A stretch of 64,000 nucleotides of DNA from contig JABTUN010000003.1 of NCBI GenBank assembly GCA_015075365.1, positions 248,001-312,000 of the forward strand. Direction: 5' to 3'. Below are positions 24,028 through 33,622 of the stretch, in pieces (within the stretch, counting starts at the first letter, position 1; every line of letters starts with the position of its first letter). A model generated the notes under the pieces. It worked only from the letters and a program-made list of their open reading frames with translations, was not told the DNA's origin and made no database searches. The position numbers and the translations under genes are program-made. Origin of the DNA: Verrucomicrobiaceae bacterium. Lineage in GTDB: Bacteria > Verrucomicrobiota > Verrucomicrobiia > Verrucomicrobiales > Verrucomicrobiaceae.

Positions 24028-25347
24028 ATGATTTTTCTCGCCCGTCACCCCATTCTGCGGCTGATGGCGTCGCCACAGCATTTGTGGCGCACGCTTTCGC
24101 TGGGCCTCAAAACGATCTGGCTGCACAAGCTGCGGTCGTTTTTGACGGCGCTGGGCGTGGTGTTCGGGGTGGCGTCCGTGGTGGCGATGCTGGCGATCGG
24201 GGAGGGGGCGAGCCACGAGGCGCAGGAGCAGATCCGCAAGCTGGGCAGCCAGAACATCATCCTGCAGAGTGTGAAGCCGCCGGACGGGCAGGGATCGAAC
24301 GCGGAGAGCCGCAGTTTCATCAGCGAGTACGGGATCACGCGGAGGGACGTGACGCAGATCGTGCAGACGGTGCCGGGGATCTCGATTGTGGTGCCGAGCC
24401 GGTTCATCACGGAGAACATCTGGAACCTGGACCGCAGCATAGACGGGCAGGTGATGGGCGTGCTGCCGGTGTACCCGCACATGCGGAACCGGGAGATGGT
24501 GACGGGCCGGTTTTTCACGGAGCTGGAGATGAAGGAGCGCATGCCGGTGTGCGTGCTGAACCAGACGGTGGCGGCGAAGCTCTTCCCGCTGTCCGCGCCG
24601 GTGGGGAAGTCCGTGCGTGTGAAGGGCTATTATTACAAGGTGGTGGGCGTGATCCAGGACGAGGGGCAGATGGTGGGCACGGACGCGGCGCAGCCGTCCG
24701 GCAGCTCGCTGGCGCAGATGATGATCCCTTTTGACACGCTGATGGACCAGTACGGGGAGACGTTCTTCCGCTACCGCACGGGCAGCTTTGAGGCGGAGAA
24801 GGTGGAGTACCACGAGGCGGTGATCCGGGTGGAGGACGTGGACCAGGTGGAGAGCCGCGCGGAGGCGCTGCGGCACCTGATGAAGAGCAATCACAAGAAG
24901 GAAGACTGGCGCATCATCGTGCCGGTGGAACTGCTGAAGCAGGCGGAGCGCACGAAGCAGATCTTCAGCATCGTGCTGGGCAGCATCGCGGCGATCTCGC
25001 TGCTCGTCGGCGGGATCGGCATCATGAACATCATGCTGGCGAGCGTGACGGAGCGGACGCGGGAGATCGGCATCCGCCGGGCGCTGGGGGCGCGGCAGGC
25101 GGATATCGTGGTGCAGTTCCTGATCGAGACGGTGCTGCTGGCGGGCGTGGGCGGCGTGCTGGGAGTGGTGCTGGGCCTGGGCATTCCGCTGGCAGTGCAG
25201 CACTTCGCAGGGGTGACGACGGTGATCAAGATGTGGTCGCCGGTGCTGGCCTTTTCCATCTCCGTGATCACGGGCGTGGCGTTTGGCATTTACCCGGCCA
25301 GCCGGGCGGCGAAGATGAACCCTGTGGAGGCGCTGCGGCACGAGTAG
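24028..25347 (+). CDS. ABC transporter permease, MacB/FtsX type
   Basis: A permease of about 439 residues with the MacB/FtsX layout. One membrane helix lies near the N-terminus (LRSFLTALGVVFGVASVVAM), followed by a large periplasmic domain of about 250 residues and three C-terminal helices. The cytoplasmic motif between them is LASVTERTREIGIRRALGA. It has no ATPase domain and no ATPase gene beside it. The only matching ATPase in the window is in the tolC/MFP operon at 39.7-43.9 kb, which itself lacks a permease. The start could also be the ATG at 24064. Confidence 0.9.
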   Translation: MIFLARHPILRLMASPQHLWRTLSLGLKTIWLHKLRSFLTALGVVFGVASVVAMLAIGEGASHEAQEQIRKLGSQNIILQSVKPPDGQGSNAESRSFISEYGITRRDVTQIVQTVPGISIVVPSRFITENIWNLDRSIDGQVMGVLPVYPHMRNREMVTGRFFTELEMKERMPVCVLNQTVAAKLFPLSAPVGKSVRVKGYYYKVVGVIQDEGQMVGTDAAQPSGSSLAQMMIPFDTLMDQYGETFFRYRTGSFEAEKVEYHEAVIRVEDVDQVESRAEALRHLMKSNHKKEDWRIIVPVELLKQAERTKQIFSIVLGSIAAISLLVGGIGIMNIMLASVTERTREIGIRRALGARQADIVVQFLIETVLLAGVGGVLGVVLGLGIPLAVQHFAGVTTVIKMWSPVLAFSISVITGVAFGIYPASRAAKMNPVEALRHE

Positions 25348-25463
25348 GGCCTTTTGCAGCCGTTTCACCACGGTGCATGGTTGTCAGTGCTCGGTTGGAC
25401 CGGCCACTGAACACTTCATCATCACAATGTTTGGGGAATGCAGGCTGCCACCCGCACCACGAC

Positions 25464-27113
25464 TCAGAGGGAGACGCCGCGTTTCCAGGGGAGAAAATCG
25501 TCCTGGCCGAGGGCGACGGCTTTCGGCACATAATCGCCGCTGGCGGTGGCGATGACGAGCTCCAGCACCTCCTCACCGCATTGCGCGACGGTCTTTTCTC
25601 CCGTGATGATGGGGCCGCAGTCGTGGTCGATGATGTCGGGCATGCGGGCGGCCAGCGTGGTGTTCGTGGAGAGCTTCAGCGTGGGGCAGACGGGATTGCC
25701 CGTGGGCGTGCCGAGGCCGGTGGTGAAGAGGATCATGGTGCAGCCGCCGCCGGCGAGCGCGGTGGTGGATTCGACATCGTTCCCCGGTGTGCAATATAGG
25801 GTGAGGCCGCCGCGCTGGCGGACGGGCTCGCCATAGTCGCACACATCGACGACGGGTGCGGTGCCGCCCTTTTTCGCGGCACCTGCGGACTTGATGGCAT
25901 CAGTGATGAGGCCATCGCGGATGTTTCCGGGGCTGGGATTGGCGTCGAAGCCGCTGCCGCAGGACTGGGCGGCACCCTCGTAGGCGCGCATGAGGCGGAC
26001 GAATTTGTCCGCGATGTCCGCGGTGACGGCGCGGTCGCACAGGCTCTGCTCGACGCCACAGAGCTCCGGGAACTCGCTGAGCACGGGCGCGCCACCGAGC
26101 GCGGCAAGGAGGTCGGCGGTGTGGCCGATGGCGGGATTGGCGGAGATGCCGCTGAAGCCATCACTGCCGCCGCATTCAACAGCCATGACGAGATCACTGA
26201 GCGGGCAGGGCTGGCGTGTCTGCTCGTTGGCGGCGGCGATGCCGAGGAACGTGTCCCGGAGGGCGCGTTGCATCATGTCGCGCTCGGAGCGGCTTTTTTG
26301 CTGCTCGTAGATGAGGAGAGGTTTTTCGAGCTTGGGATAAAGCGCGGCCATTTCCTGCTCCAGCAGGCTGACCTGGGCGTGCTGGCAGCCAAGGCTGAGC
26401 ACGGTGGCGCCGCAGACATTGGGACTGTGGATGTAACCGGCGAGGAGGCGGCAGAGGGCCTGCGCGTCCTGCCGGGTGCCGCCACAGCCGAGGCCGTGTT
26501 CGAGGAACTTCACGCCATCGACGTTGGGGAAGAGGCGCGCGGCCTTTTCCTCCGCGCCAGCGTCCATCACCAGGGCGGCGATTTCGTCCGGCGAAGCGCC
26601 GCGGCGCTGCAACTGGGCCATCTGGCGCGCGAAACGTTCATAGGGGGAGGTTTTGCCGTAGCCGAGTTCGCGGGTGAGAGCCTCGCGCATGAAGGCGAGG
26701 TTGCGGTTTTCGCAAAAGACGAGCGGGATGACGATCCAGTGGTTCGCCGTGCCCGCGGGACCGTGCGGGCGTTGGAAGCCGCGAAAGCTGCGCGCCTTCC
26801 ACTTCGACACATCCGGTGGCGTCCATGCGTAGGCGGCCTGCTTGCCGGAGAAGGCGGCGCTGGCGTGCTTCAGATTGCCCGTGTGCAGCAGAGCACCCGC
26901 GGCGACCGGCTGCGTGGCGACGCCGACCGTGACGCCGTACATGGTGACGATGTCGCCGGTGGCGAAGTCCTTCGCCGCGAACTTTTGCTTGGCGGGAATG
27001 GCCTCGCGAAGCGTCCATGGGGTGCCGTCGAGCGAGACGAGGGAACCGGCGGCGAGGTCACGCAGGGCGACGATGGCGTCATCGGCGGGATGGACGCGGA
27101 GGATGGGAGTCAT
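25464..27113 (-). CDS. uxaA: Altronate dehydratase / UxaA-family hydrolase
   Basis: A 549-residue enzyme of the altronate/galactarate dehydratase family, which removes water from sugar acids such as D-altronate to give 2-keto-3-deoxy acids. The N-terminal SAF domain covers roughly residues 1-95, and the catalytic region follows with conserved Cys-rich segments GLGCGGTRQD, NVCGATVLSLGCQ, AVECGGSDGFSG and HDCGPIITGEKT. Full length matches UxaA-type proteins that fuse the SAF and main domains. No uxaB or uxuA is adjacent, so the pathway, probably hexuronate breakdown, cannot be completed from this window. Some family members act on galactarate instead. Confidence 0.88.
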   Translation of the reverse strand: MTPILRVHPADDAIVALRDLAAGSLVSLDGTPWTLREAIPAKQKFAAKDFATGDIVTMYGVTVGVATQPVAAGALLHTGNLKHASAAFSGKQAAYAWTPPDVSKWKARSFRGFQRPHGPAGTANHWIVIPLVFCENRNLAFMREALTRELGYGKTSPYERFARQMAQLQRRGASPDEIAALVMDAGAEEKAARLFPNVDGVKFLEHGLGCGGTRQDAQALCRLLAGYIHSPNVCGATVLSLGCQHAQVSLLEQEMAALYPKLEKPLLIYEQQKSRSERDMMQRALRDTFLGIAAANEQTRQPCPLSDLVMAVECGGSDGFSGISANPAIGHTADLLAALGGAPVLSEFPELCGVEQSLCDRAVTADIADKFVRLMRAYEGAAQSCGSGFDANPSPGNIRDGLITDAIKSAGAAKKGGTAPVVDVCDYGEPVRQRGGLTLYCTPGNDVESTTALAGGGCTMILFTTGLGTPTGNPVCPTLKLSTNTTLAARMPDIIDHDCGPIITGEKTVAQCGEEVLELVIATASGDYVPKAVALGQDDFLPWKRGVSL

Positions 27114-27180
27114 GGGCGGGTGTAAAGGCGGGGAGGCCGTGGCCGCAAATCATTCGTCATGAGGAAGCCGGCGCGCGGGA

Positions 27181-28536
27181 TCAGTTGAGCGTGCTGCGCA
27201 GGTCCATGACGGTACGCACGATGTGGTCCTCCGTGCGGTCGCTCCAGCGGGCGGGATGGGTGCCATAGATCATGGCACCACCGCCCTCGTAGCCGCCCTC
27301 CTTCCAGATGCGGAGGCTGGGGATGTAGGCCATGACATCATTGGTGTAGCCGCTGACCCAGACGACGGGATCGGTGAGGTCTTTCTTGAGCCGTAGGGAG
27401 TAATCGACAACGACCTCCCCGCCGAGCGTGACCCAGGTGAGGTCGTTTCCGAGACGCAGGACCTGGACGGGATAGGGATAGGTGGTCGGGAGGGTGCCTT
27501 CCTGCTCGATGCGCTGGAGCACGCGCGTGGCGTGGGTGGCGGCCCATTTGTTGGAGGACTTTTGCTCCTCAAGCAATTGCTCCTTGGTGGGCAGGGTATC
27601 GTAGGCCAGGGGAATCTCCCGGTAAGCCGCCCGCAGCGGGCCGGTGAGCCGGCGCATGCGGGTGGTGAGCGCGGCCTCGACGGAGGTGGCGAGCGACCGG
27701 CCATGCGTCTGCGCGAGCTCCATCGTGCGGCGCGGGTAGGGGTTCTGATCACCGCTGCAGCCGTTGGCAAACATGGCGACCGCGCCGGGATGGGCTGCTT
27801 CGAGGGCTTGCTGCGCGTAGCCGGCATAGTCTCCGCTGAATTTCTGATGGCCGAGCGTGGTGCAGTGGCAGGCGTAGCCGAAGACGATGGCGATCTCGCC
27901 ACCCGCGGCGTTGGAGGCCTTCAAGACAGGCACGATTTGATCAACGGGGCCGTCCGGGTTGGGAAAGTTGCTCCAGCCACCCTTGCCATCCGGGGTGCGG
28001 CGGTTCATGGAGACGCCGCAGCGCGCGCTGCTGTAATCGAGGTGCGCGGGCACGGATTTCACCAAGGCCTCGCCGATCAGGCGGACAAGGGTGTCCTCCA
28101 GCTTCGAGGTGTATTCGGCGGCCTCCTTCTCCCGCTGGGCGACATCATCCGCGCCGAAAACGCGGCTGGTGCGGAGTTCCGGGCCACTATGCGTGTGGGA
28201 GGCATTGATGGCCAGGTGCGCGGGCGGGATGCCATGCTCCTTGTGCGCCCGCTCCGCGACGGCGAGACGCAAATTCCGCGGCACACCGATGAGATCCATC
28301 GTGACGAGGGCAAAGCGCGCGCCCGCGGCATCCGTGAGCACGAGCGCCTTGGCAAACAGGTCGAGCTCCACGCCCTCGGAGGGGGCGGTGCGCGCGGCGT
28401 AGCCGGCCATCCACATGGACTTCTCCGGAGTGATCTTTGCCGAGGCCGCGCCGGCCTGCCAGGCGGGCTTGTCCTCGGTGACGGGAGCGGCGGCGATGCA
28501 AAAGAGGGCGAGCAGGGCAGGGAGCCAGAGTTTCAT
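27181..28536 (-). CDS. Secreted neutral/alkaline ceramidase-like hydrolase
   Basis: A 451-residue protein with a signal peptide (MKLWLPALLALFCIAAAP) and the N-terminal catalytic fold of neutral/alkaline non-lysosomal ceramidase. Motifs include WQAGAASAKITPE, the metal-site-like NASHTHSGPE, GYACHCTTLG and FANGCSGDQNPYPR. True ceramidases are longer and carry a C-terminal immunoglobulin-like domain that is absent here. Similar short proteins are common in Verrucomicrobia and Planctomycetes, and their substrate is unknown. Its position next to an SMP-30-like lactonase and altronate dehydratase on the same strand fits a sugar or lipid scavenging locus. Confidence 0.85.
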   Translation of the reverse strand: MKLWLPALLALFCIAAAPVTEDKPAWQAGAASAKITPEKSMWMAGYAARTAPSEGVELDLFAKALVLTDAAGARFALVTMDLIGVPRNLRLAVAERAHKEHGIPPAHLAINASHTHSGPELRTSRVFGADDVAQREKEAAEYTSKLEDTLVRLIGEALVKSVPAHLDYSSARCGVSMNRRTPDGKGGWSNFPNPDGPVDQIVPVLKASNAAGGEIAIVFGYACHCTTLGHQKFSGDYAGYAQQALEAAHPGAVAMFANGCSGDQNPYPRRTMELAQTHGRSLATSVEAALTTRMRRLTGPLRAAYREIPLAYDTLPTKEQLLEEQKSSNKWAATHATRVLQRIEQEGTLPTTYPYPVQVLRLGNDLTWVTLGGEVVVDYSLRLKKDLTDPVVWVSGYTNDVMAYIPSLRIWKEGGYEGGGAMIYGTHPARWSDRTEDHIVRTVMDLRSTLN

Positions 28537-28594
28537 GCGAACGGGTAAGCCGTGCGCGTGAAGAATCTTTCCGCATGCAGCGCGTGCCGGGGGA

Positions 28595-29623
28595 TCAGAG
28601 TCCTTTGACGAGTGTTTTCACACGCAGCAGGAACATGTCCGCGGTGATGTAGAGCGTGCCGCGGTCCTCCCCGCCCCAGGCGCAGTTGGCGGTGGCCTGG
28701 CCGGTGAGGATGGAGCCGAGGTGTTTCCCATTCTTGTCGAGGATCAGCACGCCGCCAGGGCCGGTGGTCCAGATGTTGCCCTGGCTGTCAACCTTGAGGC
28801 CGTCGCAGCCGCCTTTGCGCGTGGCGGACTTGAGCTTCTGCGCGTTGAAGAGCTCGCGCCCGTTCACGGGTTTGGGAATGACGACGCCCTGCACGACTCC
28901 TGCGATGCCGTCCTTGCCCTTGCCAGGCAGGTCGTAGGCCATGATGCGCGTGTCATCCCTGTCGGAGACGGCGATGTAGAGGGTTTTTTCGTCCGGACTG
29001 AGCGCGATGCCATTGGGCCACTGGATGTCCCGGATGAGGGCGATGGCAGGCGAGCCCGGCACCTCCACCTGCACAGCGTAGATGCCGTGGAAGTCGATCT
29101 CGGCTTTGTCTTTGCCCTTGTTGAGGCCGTAGGGCGGGTCGGTGAAGAAAATGGTGCCCTTGCTGCTGATCACCAGGTCGTTGGGGCTGTTGAAGCGTTT
29201 GCCTTCAAACCGGTCGGCGATGGAGGTGAAGCTGCCATCCTTCTCCAGGCGCGCGATGCGGCGCTCTCCATGCTGGCAGAGGATCAGCCGGCCTTTTGCA
29301 TCGAGCGCGAGGCCATTGGAGCCCTGGCCGCCGGTGCCGTCGAGGCTGCCGCTGGGCTTGAGGACGATGGAGGCGCTCGTTTCACCCTCCTTCCAGCCAA
29401 AGACGGTGTTTTCCGGCACATCGGAGAACAGGATGCCGCCGTCCTTCCAGACGGGGCCTTCCGACCAGTTGAAGCCGGTGGCGAGGACCTCAATCGAGGT
29501 GCCCGCTGCGATCAAGGCGTCCAGCGCGGGGTCAAGACGCTCGATGGAGCCTTGGAAAGGAGGCGCAGAGTCCGCAGCAAAGGCGGTGGCGGAGAAGAAG
29601 GCGAGGGCGGGGATGAGCTTCAT
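28595..29623 (-). CDS. Secreted SMP-30/gluconolactonase-like protein
   Basis: A 342-residue six-bladed beta-propeller of the SMP-30/gluconolactonase/LRE family, with a signal peptide (MKLIPALAFFSATAFA). The metal-site glutamate is in NWSEGPVWKDGGILFSDV. The asparagine/aspartate ligands are in FNSPNDLVISSKGTIFF and WPNGIALSPDEKTLY, and the last ligand region is IAVSDRDD. These enzymes hydrolyse sugar lactones with a divalent metal; being exported, it would work in the periplasm. The ATG at 29623 is chosen because the signal peptide begins there. The upstream 161-residue protein ends 20 bases before this start. Confidence 0.88.
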   Translation of the reverse strand: MKLIPALAFFSATAFAADSAPPFQGSIERLDPALDALIAAGTSIEVLATGFNWSEGPVWKDGGILFSDVPENTVFGWKEGETSASIVLKPSGSLDGTGGQGSNGLALDAKGRLILCQHGERRIARLEKDGSFTSIADRFEGKRFNSPNDLVISSKGTIFFTDPPYGLNKGKDKAEIDFHGIYAVQVEVPGSPAIALIRDIQWPNGIALSPDEKTLYIAVSDRDDTRIMAYDLPGKGKDGIAGVVQGVVIPKPVNGRELFNAQKLKSATRKGGCDGLKVDSQGNIWTTGPGGVLILDKNGKHLGSILTGQATANCAWGGEDRGTLYITADMFLLRVKTLVKGL

Positions 29624-29643
29624 GGTGGGATGGCGGGTAAACA

Positions 29644-30129
29644 TCAGCGGAGGGGCAGTTCTGAGGGCAGGGAGGTCATGGAGTCATTGTGGACCTGGGT
29701 GAGCTGCCAGTTCCACGGCCAGGAACCGGTTTTTTGCCAATGAAAGAGCCACGGCGTGGTGATGCGGTTGGCGCGCTCCCGCACGGCGATGGCGAGCGTG
29801 TTGCCGAGGCCCACGAGACGGATGTTCTGGCTGACGATGCCCATGTCACGGGCGGCCTGGAGCGACACGGGCTTGGTCTCGATGCTGAGCGTGGCGAATC
29901 CGCCCAGAGCCCGTTGAAGATCCGGCATGATGTTGGAGCGGTTGTGCCCGCTGACGGCGACAAAGCCGGGTGCCAGCATGGCTTCCACATCCTGCCAGTC
30001 GTGGCCTTCAAGCGCGTCGAGGAAATCCATCTGCGCGGCGGCGAGCTGCTGCTCCGGTGAGCGCAGGCACAGCCACCAGGTGCCGTAGGAGACCGCGGCG
30101 GCGGCGATGATGAGGAAAAATCGTTTCAT
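29644..30129 (-). CDS. Hypothetical anchored protein with SnoaL/NTF2-like look
   Basis: A 161-residue protein with an N-terminal hydrophobic segment (MKRFFLIIAAAAVSYGTWWL) that may be an uncleaved anchor or signal peptide. Its body (FLDALEGHDWQDVEAMLAPGF, then ending in WHWQKTGSW-like aromatic strands) has the size and layout of NTF2/SnoaL-like domains, which begin with helices and finish with a curved sheet, but no family signature is certain. It follows the MBL-fold hydrolase gene by 10 bases, so they probably share a transcript. Confidence 0.65.
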   Translation of the reverse strand: MKRFFLIIAAAAVSYGTWWLCLRSPEQQLAAAQMDFLDALEGHDWQDVEAMLAPGFVAVSGHNRSNIMPDLQRALGGFATLSIETKPVSLQAARDMGIVSQNIRLVGLGNTLAIAVRERANRITTPWLFHWQKTGSWPWNWQLTQVHNDSMTSLPSELPLR

Positions 30130-30139
30130 GGGAGGAAGA

Positions 30140-30994
30140 TCAGAACAAGTCCATCTGCGCGTGAGCTGCCAAGCCAACGATCTGAAAACGGGCGCGCGGC
30201 CGCAGGCGTGCCACTTCGACGGCAGGCGTGGGTTTGTGGCGCTCCGCGCAGAGCACGCGCGCTTCGGCCGCGCCCGCCGAGTCGAGGGCGGCGCGGATTT
30301 GGCGGATGGCGACAGCGGGATCGTTGCAGTCATCGCTAAGATGGCCGAGGACGACATTGGAGAGCTCCGGGTGCGCGATGGCGGCCACCAGCTCAGCAGC
30401 CTGCTCGTTGGACAGGTGCCCGTGACGGGAGGCGATGCGCTGTTTGGTGGACCAGGGGCGCTTGGTGTCCGTTTCGAGCAGTTGGGTGTCGTAGTTGGCT
30501 TCGATGAAGAGCGTGTCGGAGCCGCGCAGGCGGTCTCTGGCCAGGTTGGTCACGTAGCCGACATCGCTGAGCACGCCCAGGCGGGCGTCCGCATCCGCGA
30601 GGATGTAGCCGACCGGATCGACGGCGTCATGCGGCACGGGGAAGCTTTCGATACGCAGATCCCTGTAATCGAAGACACAGCCGGTCTGCATGATGCGCCA
30701 GGCGGGCGGCGTGCGGAATTTCAGATTGGAAAGCAGATGCTCCTGGGTCAGGGCGGTGCAGAACAGCGGCAGGGAACGGGCCCGGCTGAGAACCTCCAGG
30801 CCGCCAGTGTGGTCCTGGTGCTCGTGGGTGAGCAGGATGCCGTCGAGGTCGTCGAGGGTGAGGCCGATGGACTCCAGCCGCAGCACGGTCTGCCGGGCGC
30901 TGAGGCCCGCGTCGAGAAGCAGGGTGGTGTCTCCACTGGAAACCACCGCGCAATTGCCCGAACTGCCGCTGCCGAGGATGGTGAGGTGGAGCAT
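30140..30994 (-). CDS. MBL-fold metallo-hydrolase, YycJ/WalJ-like
   Basis: A 284-residue metallo-beta-lactamase-fold protein. It starts MLHLTILGSGSSGN, as YycJ/WalJ proteins do, and carries the dinuclear metal motif THEHQDH at residues 56-62, a later His in FPVPHDAVDPVGY, the Asp in VLSDVGY and a His in VLGHLSDDCN. WalJ-type proteins are 5'-3' exonuclease-like nucleases linked in Firmicutes to wall homeostasis and DNA repair; the role here is unknown. The ATG at 30994 begins the fold; the 54 codons upstream are unconvincing. It lies directly downstream of the lptD-like gene. Confidence 0.88.
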   Translation of the reverse strand: MLHLTILGSGSSGNCAVVSSGDTTLLLDAGLSARQTVLRLESIGLTLDDLDGILLTHEHQDHTGGLEVLSRARSLPLFCTALTQEHLLSNLKFRTPPAWRIMQTGCVFDYRDLRIESFPVPHDAVDPVGYILADADARLGVLSDVGYVTNLARDRLRGSDTLFIEANYDTQLLETDTKRPWSTKQRIASRHGHLSNEQAAELVAAIAHPELSNVVLGHLSDDCNDPAVAIRQIRAALDSAGAAEARVLCAERHKPTPAVEVARLRPRARFQIVGLAAHAQMDLF

Positions 30995-31049
30995 GTCGGC
31001 GGAGATGGAAGACGCTGTGGGCTGCCGGCCGGGCAGTCCGCGCCGCTCA

Positions 31050-33488
31050 TTACGGATTGCCTGGAGCGCCGGGATTTGGGTCGATGTCGAGGTCGAAATT
31101 GAGCTGCGGGAACTCCTTGAGCGTGAAGCCAAGCAGGAGCCCGTAGTCGGACACACCGTTGCGGTTGTCCCGTATCATGGCACCCAGGGAAATGATCCAA
31201 CTGCTGACATCGCGCGTGATGCTGTAGCTCTGGAACTCCATCGTGCCGTCATCGGCCTCGTAGATGTGATTGGTGCTGAAGCCCCAGTTTTCTGAGAGAC
31301 GGGCGTAGATCCGGGAAGTGAAGCGATGGCTGTCACCCGGGAAGAAGGGATGACCGGTAAGATACTGGCTGCCGACCTCGATGGACAGGTTCCGCGTCGG
31401 CATGAAGATGATGGAGTTGTTGATGTCCTGATAGCTGCCGATTCCTGCCTCCAGCGGGAGCTGGATCGTGGACAAGAAGGTGATCCAGGGAACAGGGCGC
31501 CAGAAAATCTCATTGAAGAGGTTGGACATGTCACGTCCAAACTCCGGGTCCTTGCCATAGAGATCCACAAAGGTGTTCATTCCCGCCCAGGTGTAGGTGT
31601 TGGCACCCTTGTCATCAAGCTGGCCGACGAAGCCGCCGAATCCATCGGTGTAGGCGTAGTCACGGCGGGTTTGCAGCAGGTTGTAAACCCCGACGCGGGC
31701 CACATTCCACGAGCGCAGGGAGTCGATCGCGGTGAAGAGCGGCACATCGATGGAGCGCGGGCGGGTGGTGGCCGTGAGGCGGTCGATACCGGGCAGGCTC
31801 GCGTCCATGCTGGCGTCGAGGTAGGAGTAGTTGATGTAGGGCTGGATGACATGGCGGATGCCGTCGAGGCCGAACACGCTGCTCTGCACGTCGTCCCAGG
31901 AGCGCGAGAGCTTGAAGGAGATGTCGAGGCCGGCGCTGAAGATGCCACGGGTGAAGTTGCGCAGGTTGGCCAGGCTGCCGTCGATGCTGTGGTAGCTCGT
32001 CATGCCGAAGCCCACGCGCGGGGTGAGGTTCAGCCAGCCGAAGAAAGTCTTCGGGTAAAGGAACTCATGATAGGTGTGAAAGCGTGTGAATTGGGGCTCG
32101 GCCAGGCGGGCGTCGATGACCTGCATGCCAGCGGCGACATCGACCGGATTGATCACCGGGTCGAGCGGCTGGCCCAGCAGCGCGTGGAAAGAGGAGGCGG
32201 CGCCCAGCGCATTGACGGCCGCGGCACCCAAGCCGCCGATCTGACGCAGGCGCTGGAGCTCGACCTCCTCGTATTTGCCCAGCCTTTCGCCATACACACC
32301 GGCGGAGATGGTGCCTTGGTGCTGGATGGAAGTGCCGAAGATCGGACGGCGGGTAAAGTCCACGGAGGCCTCGGGCAGGCGCGTGGAGGTGCGGTAGAAC
32401 TGATTGAGCTGGAATTTCGCCATGAGCGTGGCCACGAAGGCATCGTCCGTCTTGATGACGGAGATGTGGTTGTCCGGCTCCGGCGTGGTGCGGAACTCCT
32501 GGAAGAAAAAGTCCTCGTAAAAGTGCGGATCGCTCAGTTTGTTGATGTCAAAGTCGATGTACCAGGTGCTGACATCCGGTCCGGGCAGATACACACGGTG
32601 CTGGAAGTTGAGGCGGTAGCGGAGGTTGTCCACCTGCACGCGCTGGCCGCCAGCCTGCTGGATGGCGGTGTCCATGTCGTTGACGCCATAGAAGGTGAGC
32701 GTGCCGAAATTCTGGCGGTTGCCGCTGTGACGGATGGAGAAGAAGTCCACGCCCGCCGCCACACCGCGGCGGCTGCGGAGGTCGAATTTGTAGCGTGCCT
32801 CGGTGTGCTCGCCGTGAAAGACGGTGTACTGGCTCAGGAGGAAGGCTCCCCAGCGGCTCTGATAACCCGGTCCGATGCGGAATCCCGCCTCCTGGTCGAT
32901 GGACTGGCCCACATATGGCAGCCAGAGGACGGGAGTCCTGCCCGCGTAGTACTTGATGTCAGTCATCTCCACCTTGTCCCCCGGGCGCACGCCCATGGTC
33001 GAGCCTTTGATGCGGAAATTCGGGTTCGCCACGTCATGCATCGTGAAGGTCACGTTTTCCGCGTTGATCTGGCTCAGCAACTTCGTCTCCGTGTCGAACC
33101 TCTCCGCGTGATAGAAAAAGTTGCCCTGATCGGCGGGCATGGAGGAGCGCACGTTGTTGCCTGTCAGTTCCCCGGTGATCGAATTGTAGTCGATGGTGTC
33201 ACCGCGGTAGATCGTGCCGGCCTTCCAGATGACCACGCCGCCGGTGGCGTGGATGTTGCCGGTGAGCTGGTTGTAGCTGGCGCTGGCGCAGCGAATCTGA
33301 ACGTCCTGGTATTCGACGCGCACATCACCACTGACCGTCGCGATGCCGGTTTCCGGGTCCACTGTGGTCGTCATGCCATCGATCCGTACGTCGCTGGAGA
33401 GGCTGTCGAGAAGTCCCTGCGCGGATGCCAGTCCGGCGGTTGCCAGGAGGCAGAGCAGGGCCGCGGTGCAAAGTCTGGAAAGGGTCAT
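31050..33488 (-). CDS. lptD: LptD-like LPS-assembly outer-membrane protein
   Basis: An 812-residue outer-membrane protein with a signal peptide (MTLSRLCTAALLCLLATAGLA). An N-terminal OstA/LptA-like beta-jellyroll covers about residues 35-170, with repeated strands such as ATVSGDVRVEYQDVQIR and NIHATGGVVIWKAGTIYRG. A long C-terminal region rich in alternating amphipathic strands fits the LptD barrel that inserts LPS into the outer leaflet. Cysteines are few, so the E. coli disulfide network is not conserved. It lies downstream of lpxA on the same strand, which supports a role in lipid A/LPS export. An upstream start near 33530 cannot be excluded. Confidence 0.82.
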   Translation of the reverse strand: MTLSRLCTAALLCLLATAGLASAQGLLDSLSSDVRIDGMTTTVDPETGIATVSGDVRVEYQDVQIRCASASYNQLTGNIHATGGVVIWKAGTIYRGDTIDYNSITGELTGNNVRSSMPADQGNFFYHAERFDTETKLLSQINAENVTFTMHDVANPNFRIKGSTMGVRPGDKVEMTDIKYYAGRTPVLWLPYVGQSIDQEAGFRIGPGYQSRWGAFLLSQYTVFHGEHTEARYKFDLRSRRGVAAGVDFFSIRHSGNRQNFGTLTFYGVNDMDTAIQQAGGQRVQVDNLRYRLNFQHRVYLPGPDVSTWYIDFDINKLSDPHFYEDFFFQEFRTTPEPDNHISVIKTDDAFVATLMAKFQLNQFYRTSTRLPEASVDFTRRPIFGTSIQHQGTISAGVYGERLGKYEEVELQRLRQIGGLGAAAVNALGAASSFHALLGQPLDPVINPVDVAAGMQVIDARLAEPQFTRFHTYHEFLYPKTFFGWLNLTPRVGFGMTSYHSIDGSLANLRNFTRGIFSAGLDISFKLSRSWDDVQSSVFGLDGIRHVIQPYINYSYLDASMDASLPGIDRLTATTRPRSIDVPLFTAIDSLRSWNVARVGVYNLLQTRRDYAYTDGFGGFVGQLDDKGANTYTWAGMNTFVDLYGKDPEFGRDMSNLFNEIFWRPVPWITFLSTIQLPLEAGIGSYQDINNSIIFMPTRNLSIEVGSQYLTGHPFFPGDSHRFTSRIYARLSENWGFSTNHIYEADDGTMEFQSYSITRDVSSWIISLGAMIRDNRNGVSDYGLLLGFTLKEFPQLNFDLDIDPNPGAPGNP

Positions 33489-33622
33489 AAGTTCGAGAGG
33501 AATGCGCAGCCTGCCCGCCGGGGCCGGCATGACCTTTTCAATAGGCCACCGCCGTCCCGGTGACAAGAAAAAGGGCGGTTTTTTTGGCCGCGATTTTACC
33601 CGGTGGAACTTCGCCGGCCCCC

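Noticed and set aside
31326..33563. A 745-codon plus-strand frame opposite the lptD-like gene.
   Set aside because: No motif and low-complexity composition; the minus-strand gene has a signal peptide and OstA domain.
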